64,000 nucleotides of DNA from Flavobacterium johnsoniae UW101. Lineage in GTDB: Bacteria; Bacteroidota; Bacteroidia; Flavobacteriales; Flavobacteriaceae. Below the pieces are notes generated by a model that was not told where the DNA came from, searched no databases, and saw only the letters and a program-made list of their open reading frames with translations. Of this stretch, positions 1-7,585 are shown one piece after another. Position 1 is the first letter of the stretch. Each line of letters starts with the position of its first letter. A program made the position numbers and the translations under genes. The DNA lies in the NCBI RefSeq assembly GCF_000016645.1, contig NC_009441.1, positions 3,100,001 to 3,164,000 on the forward strand, written 5' to 3'.

Positions 1-2
1 CT

Positions 3-110
3 TTGACGAACTCTTATGAAAATATCAAGTTGTTGTTTGAGGAGAAAGAAAAACCATTGGAAAAGCTTGCTTCGCCTATTGCGTATCGATCTGGGCCAGA
101 ATCTAAATAA
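3..110 (+). CDS. C-terminal end of an unidentified protein (cut by window edge)
   Basis: The frame is open from base 3 to a TAA at 108-110 and gives 35 residues ending in RSGPESK. The fragment is charged (EEKEKPLEK) and I recognise no family. It is the only frame without early stops here, so it is probably the end of a gene that starts left of the window. Function cannot be inferred from this piece. Confidence 0.4.
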   Translation: MTNSYENIKLLFEEKEKPLEKLASPIAYRSGPESK

Positions 111-157
111 CGAGTAATTTTAAAATAGAAATTTAATATTTCGTGTATTAAAAATCG

Positions 158-165
158 TACTTTTG
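158..165 (+). promoter_or_regulatory. Bacteroidota-type -7 box
   Basis: TACTTTTG matches the Bacteroidota TAnnTTTG -7 consensus about 105 bp upstream of the XRE regulator. The -33 TTG is not clean, so the promoter is possible rather than certain. Confidence 0.35.
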
Positions 166-269
166 TTTGGTAAGCAAAAAATGATTATAATACGTTTTGA
201 TGGTAGGATACAATTTAATTTTGTTTTTTACCAGTTACTTGATATTGCCATTAATATTATCTTTGAATT

Positions 270-659
270 ATGAGCACATTTACAAAACCAAGCCATATAG
301 GGCGAAAAATAAGCCGAATTCGTGAACTTCGTGACATGAAGCAAGAAGCTTTGGCACAAGCTTTAGGAACGAGCCAGCAGACTATTTCTGCTTTGGAAAA
401 TAGTGAAGAAATTGATGATGAAAAGCTAAAACAAATTGCAAAAGCCTTAGGAGTAAGTGTTGAAGCACTGAAAAACTTTTCAGACGAAGCAGCAATTAAT
501 TATTTCAATAATTTCTATGATAATAGTAACGGGACTAATTTCGGAACTAATAATAATTGCACTTTTAATCCTTTAGATAAATTGATTGAAGCTTATGAAG
601 AAAATAAAAAGCTTTACGAGCGTTTGGTTCAAGCTGAAAAAATAAAGTGGAGTATTTAG
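270..659 (+). CDS. XRE-family helix-turn-helix regulator
   Basis: A 129-aa cytoplasmic DNA-binding protein. Residues about 10-65 form a classic XRE/Cro HTH: IGRKISRIRELRDMKQEALA, then a recognition-helix segment GTSQQTISALE. A low-complexity Asn-rich linker follows (about 80-97), then a charged helix at 103-127 that could mediate dimerisation. It is probably autoregulatory or controls nearby genes, but no operator could be tied to it. It is a single-gene unit with its own terminator at 704-746. The fold is clear; the target is unknown. Confidence 0.85.
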   Translation: MSTFTKPSHIGRKISRIRELRDMKQEALAQALGTSQQTISALENSEEIDDEKLKQIAKALGVSVEALKNFSDEAAINYFNNFYDNSNGTNFGTNNNCTFNPLDKLIEAYEENKKLYERLVQAEKIKWSI

Positions 660-703
660 AAAAAATATTGAAGGATAAATAAGTTTTTTATTCCTTCTTA
701 AAT

Positions 704-746
704 TTAAAAAAGCCTAATAAAAGTTGTTTTTATTAGGCTTTTTTTG
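704..746. terminator. Intrinsic terminator, bidirectional
   Basis: The arms AAAGCCTAATAAAA and TTTTATTAGGCTTT enclose a 4-base loop and have A- and T-runs on both sides. It closes the XRE gene. Confidence 0.85.
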
Positions 747-772
747 TTGTTTTTAGGTTTTATCTTTTTGCT

Positions 773-795
773 GGCACGAGCATCTCGCTCGTGTC
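773..795. repeat. Short palindromic (REP-like) element
   Basis: CACGAGC-ATCTC-GCTCGTG is an extragenic hairpin. Related GC-rich hairpins occur at about 4962-4980 and 5047-5060, within the effector locus. The remaining 796-967 is AT-rich with no gene. Confidence 0.5.
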
Positions 796-967
796 TTTTT
801 TATTGTATTGATTTTGATTGTGTTAAGAGCAGATAATTAACTTAAGATTATGCTTAAGAATAATAAATGCATCTATTTCTTGTGTTAAAATTTAAAAAAT
901 TGAAAGAAAATATTTATATATTTTATTTTTAATTAAGTAAAAAGATTACATTTAACCTTTGATTAAA

Positions 968-1001
968 TTGTAGATTATAATCTACAATTGCTTTGCAATT
1001 G
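968..1001. promoter_or_regulatory. Perfect 20-bp palindrome plus adjacent inverted repeat
   Basis: TTGTAGATTATAATCTACAA (968-987) is a perfect palindrome. It overlaps a second perfect inverted repeat, CAATTGC-TTT-GCAATTG (985-1001). Both lie just upstream of the effector operon (first ATG at 1026). They could be an operator for a dimeric regulator or a 5' RNA hairpin; this is inference. Confidence 0.5.
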
Positions 1002-1025
1002 AAATTAATAACCGCTGTTAATGAT

Positions 1026-1175
1026 ATGGAAAAAGACGAAGACAAAGAAAAAAGGAAACAACAAGTTTTATTTGTAAACCAGGATTATGTACTGCCGTTT
1101 CGGCCTCTTGAACTCAATCACCAGTATTCAGTTTTGTACACAAATCAGTATAGACAATGGAATATCTCTTTTTAG
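1026..1175 (+). CDS. Small hypothetical protein leading the effector operon
   Basis: A 49-aa reading frame from ATG 1026. An upstream in-frame TTG at 993 sits inside the inverted repeat and is less likely as a start. The N-terminus is very charged (MEKDEDKEKRKQQ) and the rest polar/aromatic, ending NQYRQWNISF. It has no signal peptide or membrane segment. It lies 24 bp before the PAAR-like gene in the same direction, suggesting a role in spike or effector handling. No family is recognised. Confidence 0.5.
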   Translation: MEKDEDKEKRKQQVLFVNQDYVLPFRPLELNHQYSVLYTNQYRQWNISF

Positions 1176-1199
1176 TATAAAAATAAAACCTAACACATT

Positions 1200-1685
1200 A
1201 TGAAAAAACATGTTGTTGTAGACGGTGCTTTGTGCAAGTGTAAGTTTAGCGAAGATCAAAAAGCCACAGATATTTTACTGGTAAAATCGCAGAAAAAGCA
1301 TTTTGCAAATGATAAAGGAGCTGATAAAAAACTTATTGCCACAACAAAAGACGTCAATCAAACCTTAAAGAAAGGCACATTTGGCAAATGCACTTTGCAG
1401 CCAACATCAGGAGGGAATGCTCCTTGTGTAGCAGTGCCACTAAAATGGGATAATCCCTATGAAAAAATTACACTGAGCAATCAGGGGAAAATTTTAACCG
1501 AAGACAGTAAAGCGGCATGTAATATAGGCGGACCGGGCTGTATTGAGATTTTTAAACACGGACAGACAGCCGAAGTTGGAATGCAGCAGATACAGAAAGC
1601 AGATCGTGATGCATTAAAACAAATAAATCCGCTGTTAAATCCCGATGATTTAGATGAAAACGATATTTGTTTTTTTATAAAATAA
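1200..1685 (+). CDS. DUF4280 PAAR-like spike protein
   Basis: A 161-aa protein with the pattern of DUF4280 (PAAR-like) proteins. The start reads HVVVDGALCKCKFSE, followed by GTFGKCTLQP, a central NAPCVAVPLKW and GGPGCIEIFKHGQ near the C-terminus. Several Cys residues (in CKC, GKC, APC, AACNI and PGC) could stabilise the fold. In Bacteroidota, DUF4280 proteins sit beside T6SS subtype iii or polymorphic-toxin genes and are thought to cap the VgrG spike and dock an effector. Here the effector starts 8 bp downstream. No VgrG or other T6SS gene is in the window, so this is an orphan spike/effector cassette. Confidence 0.85.
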   Translation: MKKHVVVDGALCKCKFSEDQKATDILLVKSQKKHFANDKGADKKLIATTKDVNQTLKKGTFGKCTLQPTSGGNAPCVAVPLKWDNPYEKITLSNQGKILTEDSKAACNIGGPGCIEIFKHGQTAEVGMQQIQKADRDALKQINPLLNPDDLDENDICFFIK

Positions 1686-1693
1686 GAAGAATT

Positions 1694-4063
1694 ATGGCAA
1701 AACTAAAAATATTTGGAAAAGCCAATCCTGTGGTTGGTACTAAAGAATTTTACTCAATTAAAGATCTTTTTGGAAATTTAGCTTCTGCTCAATTCAACGA
1801 ACCAAATTTTGAAAGCATATCAGATGATCAGGTAAAATGGAGTGTCTGGGTATTAAACGGTAAAACCTGGAAAAAAACTACTGAAAATAATGAAACCGGC
1901 ATAACAGTATGTTATATGTTTTCTCAAAAAAGTTTAAAGAGAAAAAGCATAAGAATGCTCGTTGAAGTCAATGGCGAAAAAGCAGTTCTTGATATTGTAA
2001 CACAAAAAGCATCTCAAGGAAAAATACTGCATGTAGATTTATTAGACAATAATTATAATAAACCTGTCAGACCATTTGCTTATGGCGACTGGATTATTGC
2101 ACGTGTACATTGTGTTGATATGGAGCTGATGCCTGTAAAGGTAACTTTATGGGAAGACGACGGCGATAAAGCCAAACAAAATTCAACAAATGTAAAAATA
2201 GAGATTAAGAAAGGCGATGTATTAAACGGCAAGGCCGATGTTGCTTTTTATCTGGATCCAAGTCATAAATGGCTTGCAAATGCTAAACTGGCTCCCGGAG
2301 ATGAAAACGAAGGAGAATTTCATGAATATTATGTAACAGCAGAAATTTTTGAAAAAGTCTCTAAAAGAATTGCCAGTAAAAATACCAATGTGCCAAACCC
2401 TGATTATAAAAAAGAACCAGAAGCAAAAAAACAAACTCCGGCAGAACAAAAAGGACCGTCTAAAAAAGAAACCAAAAAGATAGCCCTGTCAGACAAAAAA
2501 GTTCAGGATTATCATGAGCAGAAAATTGTTGTGAAAAATGAGATCTCTAAAAATCCTGTCTGGGAAAAGATTAATAGTCTGATGATGGTTGATGTTGGGG
2601 ATTCTATTTGGAATAAGAATCAAGAAAAACATATCTGTCCCAATTGTCTTAAAGATATTACTTTGCATCAATTTAATTTAATGTTTCCTAATTCTACAAA
2701 TTTGTTTAATAAAGGGGAAAATGGGCTTTCTAATACAACGTTACAAGAGTTTATTAATGCATTGAATTCAACCTTAAAAGAATTTAAAATAAATACTTGT
2801 ACTAGAAAAGCATTTTTTCTTGCTCAAATAACAAGAGAGACGGGAGACTTTACTAGAATTGATGAAAATCTAAATTATAAAACGGAAAAAGCATTACACA
2901 ATTTTTGGTCTAAAGGCAGTCATCCATTGTTGTATTCCCAAGCGACTGCTTTTTTTGATGCCCCTGAAAAGTTAGGTAATTATGTTTATAGAGATATTGG
3001 AGAGAATGGTAATGAAAATAGTGGAGATGGATATAAGTTTAGAGGACGAGGATTAATACAAATAACTAGAAAAAAAGGTTATCGAAGATTTGGGGAATAT
3101 TGTGGTATAAATTTAACAACTAATCCTGACTTATTATTAAATGATTTGAATCTATTGGTACGTTCAGCTGGGTGGTATTGGCAGCAAGGAGTTCTTTTGA
3201 AAGATGGTTCAGAAAAAGATATAAATACCATTGCAGATCTTGAAGATTTTACGAAAACAACGAATCTAGTTCATGGTTCTACTTCCGACGTGAAGCAACG
3301 TGAAAATATTCTAAATAAAATAAAGTATGTTCTTAAAACTGATCAATGTAAAAAAACAACAGTTGAAATATTATCTGATGCTGATGTTGAATATCATATT
3401 TTTTATACTGGTATTTTAAAATATAAAGTACAAAATGAAAAAAGAGAGAATGCATCTTACTATTATCACGATAGTTCGGCTACTGTACATGAAATTGGAA
3501 AATATGAATTAAAAAAAATAAGTGACAATTATGGAGGTCAGTATAAAGATAGATTAGGAAGCTCTAACATTTATTTGTTTGATATTAGAAATCTAAATAA
3601 CTATCATCGAGGTAATATTAAATTTACTTTAAAAATGAACCCAGGGACAGATAGGTTTTATATGAATGATGTTACTGTTGCTTCATTTATAGGAGCAATG
3701 TTGGATTGTAGTTTTACAGATTTTATCTTCAATGGATTTAGTGATCACTTAGGTCGCTCTATTGGCAATAGTAAATCTCATAAAAATGGTATGAATGGAG
3801 ATCTTAGATACTTAAGAAAAGATAAATCAGGAAAGAATGTCCATTTGTCTTTAGAATCTGAATTAGGAGATCCGTGTGGATGGAAAGGGATGGATGAAAA
3901 AAGACAAAATGAATTTAATGATGCATTATTTAAATATGGATGGAAAAATATGCTTTCATGGAAGTATAATAAAAAGCTATTACATCATTCAATACATTAT
4001 GAAGATCACCATCATCACTTACACATACAATCTTTTGAACCTAATTTAAAAAAAATAAAATGA
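1694..4063 (+). CDS. Bifunctional peptidoglycan-hydrolase effector (GH19-like + LAS peptidase)
   Basis: 789 aa from ATG 1694 (MAKLKIFGKANPVVG), 8 bp after the spike gene. There is no signal peptide. Residues 1-240 look like a tail/Ig-like delivery region with PFAYGDWIIARV. A Lys/Pro-rich linker spans about 245-285. A CPNC motif lies near 314. A GH19-type lysozyme domain covers about 350-545, with general acid E382 in ITRETGD and the GDGYKFRGRG/LIQIT block near 444-457. The C-terminal 650-789 carries the LAS/MepA zinc signature: H696-x6-D703 in SHKNGMNGDLRY and HxH at 775-777 in EDHHHHLHIQ. The protein should cut both glycan strands and peptide cross-links. It is probably a contractile-system toxin delivered to the rival's periplasm. 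Delivery route is inferred; both catalytic motifs are visible. Confidence 0.8.
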   Translation: MAKLKIFGKANPVVGTKEFYSIKDLFGNLASAQFNEPNFESISDDQVKWSVWVLNGKTWKKTTENNETGITVCYMFSQKSLKRKSIRMLVEVNGEKAVLDIVTQKASQGKILHVDLLDNNYNKPVRPFAYGDWIIARVHCVDMELMPVKVTLWEDDGDKAKQNSTNVKIEIKKGDVLNGKADVAFYLDPSHKWLANAKLAPGDENEGEFHEYYVTAEIFEKVSKRIASKNTNVPNPDYKKEPEAKKQTPAEQKGPSKKETKKIALSDKKVQDYHEQKIVVKNEISKNPVWEKINSLMMVDVGDSIWNKNQEKHICPNCLKDITLHQFNLMFPNSTNLFNKGENGLSNTTLQEFINALNSTLKEFKINTCTRKAFFLAQITRETGDFTRIDENLNYKTEKALHNFWSKGSHPLLYSQATAFFDAPEKLGNYVYRDIGENGNENSGDGYKFRGRGLIQITRKKGYRRFGEYCGINLTTNPDLLLNDLNLLVRSAGWYWQQGVLLKDGSEKDINTIADLEDFTKTTNLVHGSTSDVKQRENILNKIKYVLKTDQCKKTTVEILSDADVEYHIFYTGILKYKVQNEKRENASYYYHDSSATVHEIGKYELKKISDNYGGQYKDRLGSSNIYLFDIRNLNNYHRGNIKFTLKMNPGTDRFYMNDVTVASFIGAMLDCSFTDFIFNGFSDHLGRSIGNSKSHKNGMNGDLRYLRKDKSGKNVHLSLESELGDPCGWKGMDEKRQNEFNDALFKYGWKNMLSWKYNKKLLHHSIHYEDHHHHLHIQSFEPNLKKIK

Positions 4064-4911
4064 GATTTTTTAAAATTATAACAATCTGTTTTTTGGGATA
4101 TTTGATAATTTCTTGTAAAAGAGACAATAGTAAGAAAAATGAAATTACTAAAGAAATAAAAAGTAAATCTGTTACAGATACTTTAATAACTGACATTGAT
4201 TTAAAAAAAATAGGAAAAGAAATAGCAGGAAGAGAAAAAAAGGACATGATAGACAAATATTATTATGCTATAAACAGAGAAGTTGAAAGACCTGAAATGG
4301 CAGATTCATTTATGTCAAATATTGATTCATTGTTTAAAATTTATCATTATAAAGTATTTGTTATAAATAGTATAAAAATTAATTCTTATGTTGTTAAAAT
4401 ACTTTTTGAAGATGCTCAATATATATCAATACTTTTAATACTGAATAAAGAAAATTATCCCAACAATTGTTTAGTAGTTTATGAAAATTTAAAATCAGAA
4501 GTAAACTATAATTGTTATTCTAAAATTACGAACAATATAATAACTATTAATAAAGTTGGCAATTCAAAAAAAACAATCGAAAAGTATATTATAGAACAGA
4601 ATAATTTTTTAGAATATTTTGAAAATTCACAAATTGATATTCCAAAATGGGGACAAGAAGAAATTATTTATACAAAAGACGGACAAGATTCTACATATGA
4701 ATATCAGTATATATTGGAAGGGAAAATAAAAAATCACCTTAAGCATGGTGTTTGGGATGAGAAGAAATACATTCTCCAATACAACAAATCTGTTTGGCTT
4801 CATGGTGAATATATAAATGGCTTAAGAAATGGTGAATGGATTTATGATGAAGGAGATCCATTTAGTAAAACGGAAGTCTATGATATGGGAAAACTAATAA
4901 AAATATATTAA
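4060..4911 (+). CDS. Lipoprotein with MORN-like tail, probable immunity protein
   Basis: 283 aa. The start overlaps the effector stop in an ATGA junction, implying translational coupling. It has a short lipoprotein signal (FLGYLIISC, Cys20) followed by a charged, Lys-rich segment. The C-terminal 60 residues contain MORN/YwqK-like repeats: GKIKNHLKHGVW and GEYINGLRNGEW. Immunity proteins against periplasmic peptidoglycan hydrolases are commonly lipoproteins encoded right after the toxin, so immunity to the 1694-4063 effector is the best reading. It is inferred from position and export, not from a recognised immunity family. Confidence 0.65.
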   Translation: MRFFKIITICFLGYLIISCKRDNSKKNEITKEIKSKSVTDTLITDIDLKKIGKEIAGREKKDMIDKYYYAINREVERPEMADSFMSNIDSLFKIYHYKVFVINSIKINSYVVKILFEDAQYISILLILNKENYPNNCLVVYENLKSEVNYNCYSKITNNIITINKVGNSKKTIEKYIIEQNNFLEYFENSQIDIPKWGQEEIIYTKDGQDSTYEYQYILEGKIKNHLKHGVWDEKKYILQYNKSVWLHGEYINGLRNGEWIYDEGDPFSKTEVYDMGKLIKIY

Positions 4912-5043
4912 TTAAAAACTTCCTCCGCTACCTTAGCGCTGGCAGGCTGATCATTTTCTCATCTAGTGTGAGCGTCACGCTTGTAATAATTAGTTTTGAA
5001 TAGATTTCTGAAAAATATTAAATTAATAATTTAGATTGTGTTC

Positions 5044-5190
5044 ATGAGCGAGATTCTCGCGTTAGCATGGGGTGGAGATTGGAAAAGTTTTATTGATAAA
5101 CCTCACTTTGAAATGACATTTGGAAAAACAACTCAAGATTTAAGAGAATTGCTTGAAATTCACAATGATTATACTAAGATTCCTTTGTAA
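5044..5190 (+). pseudogene. Displaced C-terminal fragment of an M15-family peptidase
   Basis: 48 codons in frame to the TAA. The segment AWGGDWKSFIDKPHFEMTFG is the hallmark C-terminus of M15C L-Ala-D-Glu/endolysin peptidases (WGGDW...PHFE, whose His is a zinc ligand). The upstream catalytic H/D part is absent; the fragment begins inside a short palindrome (GCGAGA/TCTCGC, 5049-5060). It precedes a second lipoprotein by 11 bp. I read it as the tip of another effector left behind by recombination, an orphan toxin end. Confidence 0.65.
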
Positions 5191-5200
5191 TTAAAAATTT

Positions 5201-5995
5201 ATGAAAAAAATAGAAAATTTAATTTTTTTAATTGTATTGATAGTGTTGTGTTCTTGTAAACACAAAGAAGAATATCAATACAAAAGCACTATGGTGAAGA
5301 AAGATTCTCTACTATTAATTAAAGATACAGCTATATATGGAGAATCATCTGAGGGAACAGAAGCTAAACTATTTAAAAAATTATACAGTTGCGATTCTAT
5401 AATGAATATAGAAACTTTTGGAGAAATGGGCAATTCAAAATACATATTTAGATTTAATAAAAAAATATTATATGTAAGGCATATTACAAATCATTACCAA
5501 GAGCCTATTTATATGAATTCAACTCCCAAAATAATAAAAAAGGATACAGTAATATTAAACAATTCTAACAGAAATAAGTTTACAGCTCTTTTTTACGAAT
5601 ATAAAAGCTATTTTATTAAATCAAAAAACAAAAAAGATAAGAATTTTTTAAATCAAAAGTGGTATGGAACATATTTATTTACCATGAATGAGGATAGTGA
5701 TGATTGGCGAGACTTACATGATATTTCCATTACCATAAATAAAGATTCTTTAATTTATTCCGCTAAAGGATTTCAGTTATATCAATTGTATAACCTCTCT
5801 GTAGTTGAAAAAAATGACACATTAAGATTAACATTTGAAAAAGATTTAAATAATACAAATAGTTGGGCGTTGAAAAAAACTAAAAATTTTGGAATAATTA
5901 CTTTTAACAATGGGTGCTATAAATGGGTATGTCCATATATTGATATTAGCTTTAATAATGGAAAAAATAGTACTTACATTTTAAAGAAAGAATAA
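5201..5995 (+). CDS. Lipoprotein, probable immunity to the displaced M15 tip
   Basis: 264 aa with a clear lipoprotein signal (NLIFLIVLIVLCSC, Cys at 19) and a mature region rich in Lys, Asn and Tyr. There is no recognised domain. It lies 11 bp after the M15 fragment, mirroring the effector/lipoprotein arrangement at 1694-4911. By position it is the cognate immunity gene for a toxin whose body has been lost. Retaining the immunity gene after toxin loss would protect against kin that still deliver it. Function is inferred only from context. Confidence 0.6.
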   Translation: MKKIENLIFLIVLIVLCSCKHKEEYQYKSTMVKKDSLLLIKDTAIYGESSEGTEAKLFKKLYSCDSIMNIETFGEMGNSKYIFRFNKKILYVRHITNHYQEPIYMNSTPKIIKKDTVILNNSNRNKFTALFYEYKSYFIKSKNKKDKNFLNQKWYGTYLFTMNEDSDDWRDLHDISITINKDSLIYSAKGFQLYQLYNLSVVEKNDTLRLTFEKDLNNTNSWALKKTKNFGIITFNNGCYKWVCPYIDISFNNGKNSTYILKKE

Positions 5996-5996
5996 A

Positions 5997-6283
5997 AAAG
6001 GATCTTCTAAAAAAGAAATCAGAGTACTTACCTTTATTTTTTATTATGAAGAATAGATCTTCCAAAAATTGAGGGTCTTAGTTTTAGCGAAGACACAAGA
6101 ATTAAAGCCTTGTATTGTTATTATGCTGCAAAAATTGACAAAAATTATATGTTTTCCTTTTTTCCAAAATTGGATGATGAGAAATTAGAAGAAGAATTCA
6201 AAAGAAACAACTACTAAAACATTCCCGATTTTAAAGAATTATTTGAAGATACTAAAAATGGTGGTATTGGTTTACCTATGTAA
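5997..6283 (+). pseudogene. Decayed third effector tip
   Basis: Two overlapping frames look like one broken gene. The first (5997-6056) reads KGSSKKEIRVLTFIFYYEE and stops at TAG; its start resembles the linker KGPSKKETKKIAL of the intact effector, and the DNA matches too (compare about 2452-2478). The second frame (6050-6283) reads IDLPKIEGLSFSEDTRIKAL onward, has an internal TAA at 6215 and ends at 6283. This suggests backbone linker joined to an unrelated C-terminal domain, now frameshifted. The domain is not identified. Confidence 0.5.
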
Positions 6284-6382
6284 AAGTTAAGTTTATGCTT
6301 TTCAATCTCTGAACTATGCACGAACAAGACAGTTCTCGTCAGCGGGGTAAGCTTTAGGAAGCGTGGGTGCGCTGTTAAGGTT

Positions 6383-6397
6383 CGTACAAATTATACG
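6383..6397 (+). repeat. 15-bp direct repeat, left copy
   Basis: CGTACAAATTATACG, identical to 6772-6786. The unit is itself partly palindromic (CGTA...TACG). The two copies bracket the structured non-coding segment. Confidence 0.6.
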
Positions 6398-6406
6398 AAA
6401 AAAATA

Positions 6407-6436
6407 TTGCATTGAAACAAAATAATTGTACTTTTG
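6407..6436 (+). promoter_or_regulatory. Bacteroidota-type promoter for a non-coding transcript
   Basis: TTG (6407-6409), exactly 19 bases, then TACTTTTG (6429-6436). This matches the -33 TTG / -7 TAnnTTTG pattern of Bacteroidota sigma-A. The start site would be near 6443 and no ORF follows. Confidence 0.55.
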
Positions 6437-6442
6437 TCATAT

Positions 6443-6680
6443 TATTGACAATTAAAAATTTGTCAATCTGTTGGGGTTTTCAAAAAAAGAAAACCCGATA
6501 GTTGGTAGCTATCGAGTTTTTTAGAAAATTACAGCATCCTTTCAAATAACTGTTGGATTAGTATTATGACTGCGTTTTTAAAAACGAATACTAACCACTT
6601 ACGTACGAACCCTGCCATCCTAGATGGCTTTGCGGGTTCTCGAGAAATAAAACTCATATTGTTACGTATATCTTCATACG
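6443..6680 (+). ncRNA. Candidate structured RNA with four hairpins
   Basis: Immediately after the promoter there are four hairpins and no ORF. They are (1) TTGACA/TGTCAA, 6445-6466; (2) AAAAC-CGATAG/CTATCG-GTTTT, 6488-6522, terminator-like; (3) TTAGTATT/AATACTAA enclosing CGTTTTTAAAAACG, 6558-6594; (4) GAACCC-GCCATC/GATGGC-GGGTTC, 6607-6639. The 3' end is not defined; hairpin 2 could terminate a short form. It may belong to a known Bacteroidota RNA family that I cannot name by eye. The remainder of 6284-7098 holds the flanking repeats and a REP-like element but no gene. Confidence 0.45.
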
Positions 6681-6771
6681 CTTAATGTCTTTGTTGATTA
6701 CAAATATACTTCATTCTTCTTTTGTATACAAGGTTTCAATATTTGCTAAGTGCCGTACTTATTAACATTGG

Positions 6772-6786
6772 CGTACAAATTATACG
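6772..6786 (+). repeat. 15-bp direct repeat, right copy
   Basis: A second identical CGTACAAATTATACG, 389 bp after the copy at 6383. Together they delimit the candidate RNA element. Confidence 0.6.
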
Positions 6787-7008
6787 TTTCTTTTGATTTA
6801 TTAAAGGGAGTGTTTTGAGATAGATATGATATATTGTAGTATCTATTTTGCAATTTTTGTATTTTAATAAAATATAGTCTTTTAGTTGTTGATAACTTCT
6901 CTTTATTTTTTTAGAATATTTTTTTCTTCATCCGAATATTTACTTTTTTTTTGGTTTTCTAAACTGCAATATCATATAGTTGGATTCGATCACGCAAATT
7001 TATTTCCG

Positions 7009-7033
7009 ATAGCGCGGATTTGTAATCCGTGCC
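7009..7033. repeat. REP-like palindrome
   Basis: GCGCGGATT-TGT-AATCCGTGC is a short GC-rich hairpin in AT-rich intergenic DNA. This exact type (GCGGATTTGTAATCCG) is familiar from many Bacteroidota genomes. Confidence 0.6.
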
Positions 7034-7098
7034 CACAAAGTAAAACATCCTAACTTTTTATAGTTGCTTTCGTTGCATGAAAAAATTGCAAATCTGAA

Positions 7099-7437
7099 TT
7101 ATTGTGATTTTAAATGTTTAATAAAATTATCCAATAAACCTTGAATTTGCTGACTAGCAACAGGATTTACAGAATGTACATTAAATTTTAAATTCTGTAA
7201 ATCAATTCCAGATTCATAAACCAGCCATTTGGCGCAAGCGTAAACATCTTCAGCAACTTGATGATTTGTGTCGAGACCTAAATCATTATCAAAACTAATT
7301 AACTCAGGAAGTCCTTTTTCTAGAATTACTTTTTTAAAATCATTGAAATTTCTAACAACAACGAAATCGTCATTAGTTAATTTTTTGTAAACCATGTTTA
7401 CATCTTTAATATCGTCAAGAAAAAGTTTGTATGGCAT
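7099..7437 (-). CDS. Cyclic-phosphate-processing receiver (cREC) domain protein
   Basis: 112 aa from the ATG at 7437 (MPYKLFLDDIKDV). An upstream ATG at 7473 is part of the palindromic repeat at 7468-7567, so the inner start is preferred. The domain signature is present: LFLDD at residues 4-8, DDFVVVRNFNDF, ISFDNDLG and the C-terminal FNVHSVNPVASQQI. cREC domains are receiver-like folds predicted to act in nucleotide or cyclic-phosphate processing. It stands alone with no partner in the window. The family call is good; the role is unknown. Confidence 0.75.
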   Translation of the reverse strand: MPYKLFLDDIKDVNMVYKKLTNDDFVVVRNFNDFKKVILEKGLPELISFDNDLGLDTNHQVAEDVYACAKWLVYESGIDLQNLKFNVHSVNPVASQQIQGLLDNFIKHLKSQ

Positions 7438-7467
7438 TTTCAATTTTTTAAAAATTACATAATATTT

Positions 7468-7567
7468 TGTCATTTCGAAGAACGAGAAATCACACTAGTA
7501 ATTCCACACAGAATATTGACAATCTTTATAGAGTTCCGAGTGCGATTTCTCCTTCGTCGAAATGACA
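7468..7567. repeat. MITE-like element with 28-bp inverted ends
   Basis: A 100-bp element. The left end TGTCATTTCGAAGAACGAGA and the right end, read in reverse as TGTCATTTCGACGAAGGAGA, match at about 25 of 28 positions overall. It has no coding capacity. Similar GTCATTTCGACGAAGGAG palindromes are common between genes in Bacteroidota. Confidence 0.7.
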
Positions 7568-7585
7568 AGCTTTGCGGTTAAAAAA

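Noticed and set aside
6383-6786. Retron or tracrRNA interpretation of the structured element
   Set aside because: No reverse transcriptase, Cas9 or effector gene lies near it in the window.
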